Of a stretch of DNA of 7,609 nucleotides, positions 1-4,253 are shown piece after piece. The notes beneath the pieces are model-generated. The model was not told the origin of the DNA and ran no database searches. It worked only from the letters and a program-made list of their open reading frames with translations. Every line of letters starts with the position of its first letter. Position 1 is the first letter of the stretch. The position numbers were made by a program, and so were the translations under genes. Source of the stretch: JAEZJZ01 sp964450265 (GTDB taxonomy: Bacteria; Bacillota; UBA994; UBA5500); NCBI GenBank assembly GCA_964450265.1, contig CAYVCY010000103.1, forward strand, positions 1-7,609. Direction: 5' to 3'.

Positions 1-38
1 GGGCCCGTCCCCCGGTCCCACCCCAGGCTCCGCATCAT

Positions 39-67
39 TTGACACTGCCTGTCCCCATGGATAGAAT
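39..67 (+). promoter_or_regulatory. Sigma-A (sigma-70 type) promoter for wecB
   Basis: A perfect -35 hexamer TTGACA (39-44) is followed by a spacer of exactly 17 nt and a -10 hexamer TAGAAT (62-67) that matches TATAAT at five of six positions. The predicted start of transcription is about position 74-75, giving a leader of only some 22-28 nt before wecB. This is the best promoter match I found in the window. It implies that the wecB transcript starts here, so wecB may be the first gene of a transcript that continues into the atp genes, if the assembly gap hides no terminator. Transcription start is inferred, not shown. Confidence 0.75.
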
Positions 68-89
68 CACTGCTAGAGGAAGTTTGAGC

Positions 90-94
90 GGAGG
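90..94 (+). promoter_or_regulatory. Ribosome binding site of wecB, start-deciding
   Basis: GGAGG lies only 2 nt before the ATG at 97 but 8 nt before an in-frame TTG at 103, which is the normal spacing. A second purine stretch, AGAGGAAG (75-82), sits 14 nt before the ATG but would be at the very 5' end of the predicted transcript. The spacing therefore favours TTG 103, or less likely the ATG at 118, over ATG 97. The choice changes only the first few residues, which precede the conserved GTRPEAIK motif. Confidence 0.5.
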
Positions 95-96
95 CG

Positions 97-1263
97 ATGC
101 TCTTGTCGCATAAAGTGATGGTCATCTTCGGCACCCGCCCGGAAGCAATCAAGATGGCACCGGTGGTCAAGGCCTTGCAGCAGAGCGAGCATCTACAGGT
201 GGTTACCTGCGTCACTGCGCAGCACCGACAGATGTTGGACCAGGTGTTGCAGTTGTTCAATCTGCAGCCGGAATACGACCTGGATATCATGCAGGTGCGC
301 CAAGGCCTCAGCGGAACCTTGCGCCGTGCCCTTATGGGGTTGGAGCAGGTGTTGCAGGCCGAGCGTCCGGACCTGGTGCTGGTACACGGCGACACCCTGA
401 CCACCTTTGCTGGAGCTATCGCCGCCTTTTACGAGCAGATCGCCGTCGGCCATGTGGAAGCAGGCCTGCGCACTTTCGATAAGTATTTTCCGTTTCCGGA
501 AGAGATCAATCGGCAGCTGACCGGCGTCTTGGCCGACTTGCACTTTGCTCCTACCGCAGTTTCCAAAGATAACTTGCTTCGGGAAGGGATTCTAGCAGAG
601 CATATCTACGTCACCGGCAACACCGTGATTGACGCCTTACAGACCACTGTGCAGGCTGATTATCGGTTTGTGAATGAATGCTTGGCTGCTTTGGACTTGC
701 AAGGACGCACCATAGTGGTAGAATTGCATCGGCGGGAGAACTGGGGCCAATCGATCGCCGCCGCGTGCCGCGCCATCAAACGCTTGCTGGCAGCTCATCC
801 AGACATCCAGGTGGTCTTTCCGGTACATCTGAACCCGGTCGTCCGCGAAACGGTGTTCGCAGAACTCGCGGCGCAGCCTCGCGTGCACCTGATCGATCCG
901 CTGGACACCGCAGACTTTCATAATCTGGTTGCGCGCTGTCACTTCTGCATTTCCGATTCCGGAGGATTGCAGGAGGAGGCGCCTTCTTTGGGTAAGCCGG
1001 TGCTGGTGGTGCGCACCCTCACCGAGCGCCCCGAGGCGGTGGAGGCGGGCACCGTGCAGGTGGTGGGGGTGGAGGAGGAGGATATCTTCCAAGCCGCTCA
1101 GCAGTTGCTAGACTGCGATCAGGCCTATCAGGCGATGTCGCAGGCGAAGAATCCTTATGGCGATGGACGAGCCGCGCAGCATATTGTCGCGGCCATCGAG
1201 CACCATTTTGGCTACCTCGCCCAACGCCCAGATGACTACGAAGTTAGTTATTTCACAATGTAG
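97..1263 (+). CDS. wecB: UDP-N-acetylglucosamine 2-epimerase (non-hydrolysing)
   Basis: This cytosolic enzyme interconverts UDP-GlcNAc and UDP-ManNAc, the precursor of ManNAc-containing cell-wall polymers, teichoic-acid linkage units and surface polysaccharides. The 388-residue product has the usual family length and is a two-domain GT-B-like fold. Visible motifs are GTRPEAIK (12-19), TAQHRQMLD (40-48), VHGDT (96-100), HVEAGLRT (119-126), PFPEEINR (132-139), HRREN (211-215), SDSGGLQEE (286-294) and TERPEAVEAGT (309-319). Asp99, Glu121 and Glu135 fit the catalytic acids Asp95, Glu117 and Glu131 of E. coli WecB, and His211 falls in the conserved HRREN motif. The start is uncertain: ATG 97 gives the longest form, but the GGAGG at 90-94 is better spaced for TTG 103. 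It is also called mnaA in Firmicutes, where it often sits just ahead of the atp operon. The frame is intact and ends in TAG four bases before the assembly gap. Confidence 0.95.
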   Translation: MLLSHKVMVIFGTRPEAIKMAPVVKALQQSEHLQVVTCVTAQHRQMLDQVLQLFNLQPEYDLDIMQVRQGLSGTLRRALMGLEQVLQAERPDLVLVHGDTLTTFAGAIAAFYEQIAVGHVEAGLRTFDKYFPFPEEINRQLTGVLADLHFAPTAVSKDNLLREGILAEHIYVTGNTVIDALQTTVQADYRFVNECLAALDLQGRTIVVELHRRENWGQSIAAACRAIKRLLAAHPDIQVVFPVHLNPVVRETVFAELAAQPRVHLIDPLDTADFHNLVARCHFCISDSGGLQEEAPSLGKPVLVVRTLTERPEAVEAGTVQVVGVEEEDIFQAAQQLLDCDQAYQAMSQAKNPYGDGRAAQHIVAAIEHHFGYLAQRPDDYEVSYFTM

Positions 1264-1267
1264 GAAT

Positions 1268-1367
1268 NNNNNNNNNNNNNNNNNNNNNNNNNNNNNNNNN
1301 NNNNNNNNNNNNNNNNNNNNNNNNNNNNNNNNNNNNNNNNNNNNNNNNNNNNNNNNNNNNNNNNNNN
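1268..1367. other. Assembly gap (100 Ns)
   Basis: Exactly 100 Ns separate two contigs, which is the conventional filler for a gap of unknown length. The real distance between wecB and atpZ, any operon promoter or terminator, and possibly the true 5' end of atpZ are hidden here. Any reading frame drawn through the Ns is an artefact. The order wecB-atpZ agrees with gene orders known in Firmicutes, so the join is plausible. Confidence 0.97.
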
Positions 1368-1379
1368 AAGGTGATTGCG

Positions 1380-1610
1380 ATGTGGCGGCAGATACTCTAT
1401 GCGTTCGGTCTGGTTATCCAGATCGGTCTGGTAATTGTGTTCAGTGCTCTCCTTGGCTGGTGGGGAGGGGCTTGGTTGGACCTTCGTGTCACCGGTGGCT
1501 ACTTGCTGTCAGTAATCGGCTTGATCCTTGGCTTAGTCAGTGGCTTTATTGCTGTCTACCGGATGCTGCTAAAAGCGATGTCCAACGGAGGAGGCTCAGG
1601 CGATGGATAG
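1380..1610 (+). CDS. atpZ: AtpZ, small F0F1-ATPase accessory membrane protein
   Basis: A 76-residue protein with two predicted membrane helices (about residues 6-30 and 41-61 from this start), separated by a short loop carrying GGAWLDLR, and a Gly-rich hydrophilic tail (SNGGGSGDG). The pattern of a helix ending in LLGWWGGAWLD, then GGYLLSVIGLILGLVSGFIAVYRML, is that of the AtpZ/AtpI family annotated as a putative Ca2+/Mg2+ transporter subunit of F-ATPase. In alkaliphilic Bacillus, AtpZ and AtpI have been linked to Mg2+ uptake. AAGGTGAT (1368-1375) makes a fair ribosome site for the ATG at 1380. An in-frame GTG at 1371 would add three residues, and because the N gap begins just upstream a longer N-terminus cannot be excluded. 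The gene overlaps atpI by 8 nt. The family call rests on topology, motif feel and position. Confidence 0.8.
   Translation: MWRQILYAFGLVIQIGLVIVFSALLGWWGGAWLDLRVTGGYLLSVIGLILGLVSGFIAVYRMLLKAMSNGGGSGDG
1587..1594 (+). promoter_or_regulatory. Ribosome binding site of atpI
   Basis: GGAGGAGG lies inside the end of atpZ, 8 nt before the ATG at 1603. It fixes the atpI start, which overlaps the atpZ stop codon region and suggests translational coupling of the two small membrane proteins. Confidence 0.8.
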
Positions 1611-2034
1611 ATGGCAGACCGTTCCAGAGATGATGCATGCCATCCGTCTGGCGGTACTGAAGACGGCCCTGGTATTGATTGCATTTGCGTTACTGGGAAA
1701 AAACTGGCCAGTGGCTATCGGACTGTCGGTCGGAGTGCTGCTGGCGCTCTGGCATTTCGGTTCGCTGTGCAAATCGGCTCGTAAATCTGTCCAAATGACC
1801 AAACACCAGGCGGAAGCGTATGCTGCCATTCGCTACATGATCCGTTACGCCGTTTTGGCCATCGCCCTGTTTGCGCTCCGTGCATCCCAGGGAATTAACA
1901 TCGCAGCTGTTTTCGTTGGTTTGCTGTTGCCCAAAGTGGTTATAGTCGGATACGCTCTGCGGTCGGTCATCGTGGCTGGTGGAACGTCTTATCTACATCA
2001 ATTAACCCGTAAACGGGTACGGAAGGAGGGGTGA
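1603..2034 (+). CDS. atpI: ATP synthase protein I (AtpI)
   Basis: A 143-residue integral membrane protein with four predicted helices (about residues 14-32, 35-52, 77-93 and 98-117). A basic loop lies between helices 2 and 3 (CKSARKSVQMTKHQAEAY), and the C-terminus is very basic (HQLTRKRVRKEG). The segment VFVGLLLPKVVIVGY (103-117) is typical of the ATP synthase I family. AtpI is not a stoichiometric part of the enzyme. Work on Na+-type and Bacillus enzymes links it to assembly or stability of the c-ring, and other work to Mg2+ supply together with AtpZ. The gene overlaps atpZ by 8 nt and lies 4 nt before atpB, whose ribosome site is inside the end of atpI. Small size, topology and position directly before atpB make the identification firm although the family is poorly conserved in sequence. 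Confidence 0.9.
   Translation: MDRWQTVPEMMHAIRLAVLKTALVLIAFALLGKNWPVAIGLSVGVLLALWHFGSLCKSARKSVQMTKHQAEAYAAIRYMIRYAVLAIALFALRASQGINIAAVFVGLLLPKVVIVGYALRSVIVAGGTSYLHQLTRKRVRKEG
2025..2029 (+). promoter_or_regulatory. Ribosome binding site of atpB
   Basis: GGAGG, within the purine run AAGGAGGGG, lies 9 nt before the ATG at 2039, inside the last codons of atpI. It supports ATG 2039 over the second in-frame ATG at 2045. Confidence 0.75.
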
Positions 2035-2038
2035 CTAG

Positions 2039-2710
2039 ATGGATATGAGTGCCCTAATTCAGCCTCCAGTGGTTTACTTCACCATCGGACCATTCGAGAT
2101 CAATCAGAGCATTGTCACCACATGGGTAGTGATGGCAATCATGATCGCCTTATCCTTCGTGATGACCCGCAGATTTAGTTGGCTGCCGCAGGGAACGCAG
2201 AATCTTGCTGAGATGTTGGTAGAGGGGTTAACTGGTTTTGTGGTTTTTATTATGGGAGAGAAGGGAAGAAAGTTTGTGCCATATGTTGGCACTTTAATTG
2301 GCTTTATTCTTCTTTCCAACCTCGCCGGTGTCTGGTCATTCAATCTGCTCAGACCGGCAACGGCTGACGTGAATATCACGCTCGCTTTGGGCATCATCTC
2401 TTTTGTTCTCATTCAGTATCAGGCGATTCGCAGTAACGGCCTAATCGGTTACTTAAAGGGATTTGCTGCCCCTTTTATCTTGTTTGTTCCGATGAACGTA
2501 ATCGGCGAGTTAGCGAAGCCACTGTCCCTTGGATTCCGTCTTTTCGGTAATATGCTTGCCGGTTTGGTTATTGTGGGTCTGATTTATCAGGTAGCGCCCA
2601 TATTGATACCGGTTCCGATGCACATCTATTTCGATATGTTTTCCGGGATACTACAAACACTTGTATTCTCACTTCTCACCATGGTCTTCATTTCGATGGC
2701 GATGGATTAA
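2039..2710 (+). CDS. atpB: F1Fo ATP synthase subunit a
   Basis: Subunit a forms the two half-channels that pass the coupling ion to and from the c-ring. The 223-residue product is of usual length for Firmicutes and has five or six predicted membrane helices. The essential helix reads VPMNVIGELAKPLSLGFRLFGNMLAG (150-175), shown here only to place Arg167, the universally required stator arginine, in FRLFGNM. The last helix contains FSGILQTLVFSLLTMVFIS (201-219), with Gln206 at the position of E. coli Gln252. An earlier helix has LLSNLAGVW (91-99) as in other a subunits. The gene follows atpI by 4 nt and ends 43 nt before atpE. Its reading frame is visibly richer in A+T (for example 2221-2300) than wecB, atpA or atpD. 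No defects are seen. Confidence 0.97.
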   Translation: MDMSALIQPPVVYFTIGPFEINQSIVTTWVVMAIMIALSFVMTRRFSWLPQGTQNLAEMLVEGLTGFVVFIMGEKGRKFVPYVGTLIGFILLSNLAGVWSFNLLRPATADVNITLALGIISFVLIQYQAIRSNGLIGYLKGFAAPFILFVPMNVIGELAKPLSLGFRLFGNMLAGLVIVGLIYQVAPILIPVPMHIYFDMFSGILQTLVFSLLTMVFISMAMD

Positions 2711-2735
2711 AATGAATTGACTGGGAGCTTTTGCG

Positions 2736-2745
2736 AAAGGAGGGG
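2736..2745 (+). promoter_or_regulatory. Strong ribosome binding site of atpE
   Basis: AAAGGAGGGG, with the GGAGG core at 2739-2743, sits 10 nt before the ATG at 2754. It is among the longest anti-Shine-Dalgarno matches in the window. This suits the need to make about ten or more copies of subunit c per enzyme. The link to copy number is inference. Confidence 0.75.
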
Positions 2746-2753
2746 AATAGCAG

Positions 2754-3011
2754 ATGGAGTACAATGCATTTTACGTTGCTGCCCTTGGTCTTTTGGGTGC
2801 TGGCATTGCCATGATCGCAGGCCTTGGCCCTGGAATTGGACAGGGCTACGCAGCAGGCAAAGGTGTCGAGGCAGTCGGCCGCCAACCGGAAGCACAAGGT
2901 AAGATCACACTGACCATGATTCTAGGACAGGCTGTAGCTGAAACCACCGGTATCTACTCTCTGATCATTGCATTCATGCTGATCGGTTTAGCTAACGGTG
3001 TCATCGGCTAA
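2754..3011 (+). CDS. atpE: F1Fo ATP synthase subunit c, predicted Na+-binding type
   Basis: This is the 85-residue rotor proteolipid: two membrane helices (about 5-32 and 53-80) joined by the polar RQPEAQGK loop (43-50). Helix 1 carries the Gly repeat G23-x-G25-P-G27-x-G29-Q-G31 that packs the inner ring. Helix 2 carries the ion-binding Glu63 in GQAVAETTGIYSL. Against Ilyobacter tartaricus subunit c, whose Na+ ligands are Gln32, Val63, Glu65, Ser66 and Tyr70, this protein has Gln30, Val61, Glu63, Thr64 and Tyr68: the complete set, with Thr for Ser. The loop and flanking residues are also close to the Ilyobacter protein. Na+ coupling is therefore predicted, though not proven. The gene has a very strong ribosome site and is followed by a 185-nt structured spacer before atpF. 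Confidence 0.97.
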   Translation: MEYNAFYVAALGLLGAGIAMIAGLGPGIGQGYAAGKGVEAVGRQPEAQGKITLTMILGQAVAETTGIYSLIIAFMLIGLANGVIG

Positions 3012-3042
3012 TCGGTTACGCCGGGGCCCTCTTGGCAATACT

Positions 3043-3118
3043 GCCCAGGAGTGCTCCAATCTTGTAGACGGTTGGTGGGGCTAACGGCTTGCCGCGGCCC
3101 CACAGCACCGTCCTGGGC
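3043..3118 (+). promoter_or_regulatory. Multi-stem RNA structure downstream of atpE
   Basis: GCCCAGGA (3043-3050) pairs perfectly with TCCTGGGC (3111-3118). The helix continues as GTGCT (3051-3055) with AGCAC (3104-3108), past a 2-nt bulge (3109-3110), giving 13 pairs. Directly stacked on it is a second helix, GTGGGGC (3075-3081) with GCCCCAC (3097-3103), 7 pairs. Inside that is CGG-CTTG-CCG (3085-3094), closed by a CUUG tetraloop, a loop type known for extra stability. About 19 nt (3056-3074) stay unpaired on one side. The pairing is read directly from sequence. A role as an RNA-processing or 3'-end-protecting element, or an attenuator setting the c:b ratio, is inference. A decayed mobile palindrome is the alternative. 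Confidence 0.6.
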
Positions 3119-3120
3119 CA

Positions 3121-3144
3121 TACCGACTGGGTCTCATGTCGGTG
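3121..3144 (+). promoter_or_regulatory. Hairpin upstream of the atpF ribosome site
   Basis: ACCGAC (3122-3127) pairs with GTCGGT (3138-3143) around a 10-nt loop, with a possible extra U-G pair outside (3121-3144). It begins only 2 nt after the larger structure and ends 37 nt before the AGGAGG of atpF. No U-tract follows. The pairing is seen; its function is unknown. Confidence 0.45.
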
Positions 3145-3196
3145 AACCAATTCATGGCAGGTGTGCTCTATTACTTTGACGAGGAGGCCATAGACC

Positions 3197-3691
3197 ATGG
3201 TTGAGATAAAGATTCCCCAAATAGTCTTCACCATCGTTAACGTCTTGGTGCTTTACGCCGTCTTGGCTCGCTTTCTTTTTAAGCCCGTCCAGGATATTCT
3301 TTCCAAGCGTGCAGCTCACGTCAAGAGCGAGTTGAGTGAAGCGGAAGAGCGAAATAGTGAAGCGGCCAAATTGGTCGAGGAATATGAGCAGAAATTGGCT
3401 CAAGCGCGAGAGGAATCCCGACGCTTGATTGAGATTGCCGCTAAACAGGCAGAGAGCAGTGCGGCTGAGATTAAGAATGCTGCCCGGGAAGAAGCTCAAG
3501 CGATGTTGGAGCGTGCTCAGAAGGAGATCGGCTTAGAGCGGGACAAAGCTCTCGCTTCTGTGCGTGACGAGATTAGCGGCTTGGCATTGTTGGCGGCCGG
3601 ACACCTGCTCGGTCACAAGATGGATCTGGAGCAGGATGGGCAGTTGATTCAGGAGTTCCTGAAAGAGATGGACAAGGCTCATGTCCAGTAA
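3197..3691 (+). CDS. atpF: F1Fo ATP synthase subunit b
   Basis: Subunit b is the peripheral stalk that holds the alpha3beta3 head still against the rotor. The 164-residue product has one N-terminal membrane helix (about residues 6-27, PQIVFTIVNVLVLYAVLARF) followed by FLFKPVQDILSKR, a typical b-subunit junction. A long charged, Ala- and Glu-rich helix follows (about 35-130) and should dimerise as a right-handed coiled coil. The C-terminal part (LALLAAGHLLGHKMDLEQDGQLIQEFL) is the delta-binding end. Length is normal. There is only one b gene, so a b2 homodimer is expected. ATG 3197 has AGGAGG at 3182-3187. The gene follows atpE after an unusually long structured spacer and overlaps atpH by 11 nt, which suggests translational coupling. 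Confidence 0.96.
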   Translation: MVEIKIPQIVFTIVNVLVLYAVLARFLFKPVQDILSKRAAHVKSELSEAEERNSEAAKLVEEYEQKLAQAREESRRLIEIAAKQAESSAAEIKNAAREEAQAMLERAQKEIGLERDKALASVRDEISGLALLAAGHLLGHKMDLEQDGQLIQEFLKEMDKAHVQ

Positions 3692-4253
3692 CGCTGTAGC
3701 CAAGCGCTATGCCGCCGCATTGTTTGATGCTTCTGGTGAAAGGCGGCAAGTGGATGCGGTGTCAGAAGACCTGCTGGCCCTCGCATCGGCGCTCCGTAAT
3801 AGCCCGGAGTTTTCCTCGATCTGGAATCATATGCGCCTCACTGCCGATCAGAAGCGCAGAATGCTGCAGCCGGTTCTCTCAGAGTTGCTGCAATCAGAGC
3901 TGACTAAGAACTTTGTCGGTCTTCTGTTTAGCAAAGGCCGCGAGGCTGAGTTTTCGAGTATCAATGACGGTTATCAGGCAGCAGTGCGCAAGGCTCGCCA
4001 AGAAGTGGTGGCCGAAGTGACGGTTGCCCGAGAGTTAACGGCGGACCAACGCTCCCAGCTGTCCCAGTTGATACAGCGATTGACAGGGTGCCTTACTGTC
4101 AGTCTGAAGCAACAGATTGACCAGAAGATCATCGGCGGCGTGATTGTACGGGTAGGCGACAGAGTTTACGACGGCAGTCTGGCCCGTCGAGTGGATAGTT
4201 TAAGACGCCAGCTGAAGCAGGCGCAAGTTAAGCAAGCAGGGGTGAGTAGTTAA
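3681..4253 (+). CDS. atpH: F1Fo ATP synthase subunit delta
   Basis: Delta (the OSCP homologue) caps the F1 head and joins it to subunit b. The 190-residue product opens with AVAKRYAAALFDAS (5-18), the standard start of the helical N-terminal domain that binds alpha. It carries the family signature in DQKIIGGVIVRVGDRVYDGS (147-166), followed by RRVDSLRRQL (169-178). Length is slightly above the usual 175-185 because of a Gln/Lys-rich tail. The start overlaps the atpF stop by 11 nt, and only a weak AAGG (3674-3677) precedes it, so translation probably depends on ribosomes arriving from atpF. Its TAA stop is immediately followed by the atpA ATG with no intervening base. Confidence 0.96.
   Translation: MSSNAVAKRYAAALFDASGERRQVDAVSEDLLALASALRNSPEFSSIWNHMRLTADQKRRMLQPVLSELLQSELTKNFVGLLFSKGREAEFSSINDGYQAAVRKARQEVVAEVTVARELTADQRSQLSQLIQRLTGCLTVSLKQQIDQKIIGGVIVRVGDRVYDGSLARRVDSLRRQLKQAQVKQAGVSS

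Larger units (their letters stand above)
3012..3196 (+). other. Gene-free atpE-atpF spacer with predicted RNA structure
   Basis: Most other junctions in this operon are under 50 nt, so 185 nt is long. It holds no convincing gene. Two structured parts are visible by eye: a large multi-stem fold at 3043-3118 and a hairpin at 3121-3144, both listed separately. The last part, 3145-3196, is mostly unpaired and carries AGGAGG (3182-3187), 9 nt before the atpF ATG. No U-run follows either structure, so neither looks like an intrinsic terminator. Confidence 0.7.

Noticed and set aside
50..58. TGTCCCCAT shared with 5834-5842, suggesting a second REP-like copy
   Set aside because: A 9-nt match is expected by chance in a window of this size, there is no inverted partner nearby, and these bases form the spacer of a good promoter.
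193..1111. Several open frames on both strands within wecB
   Set aside because: All lie inside an intact, strongly conserved epimerase frame and have the low-complexity Arg/Ser-rich look of out-of-frame translations.
1157..1633. 158-codon frame running through the N gap
   Set aside because: It exists only because Ns are read as open codons; both flanks are shadows of wecB and atpZ.
3075..3118. Intrinsic terminator after atpE
   Set aside because: The stems are strong, but no run of T follows, and the essential downstream subunits must be transcribed.
3136..3204. 22-codon mini-ORF (MSVNQFMAGVLYYFDEEAID...) ending just after the atpF start codon
   Set aside because: The overlap with the atpF start would suit a leader peptide, but there is no ribosome binding site before it and its 5' end lies in the predicted hairpin. 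It is too short to support by eye.
3016..3234. 72-codon - strand frame across the atpE-atpF spacer
   Set aside because: No ribosome site, no recognisable domain, and it overlaps the start of atpF; the spacer is better explained by RNA structure.
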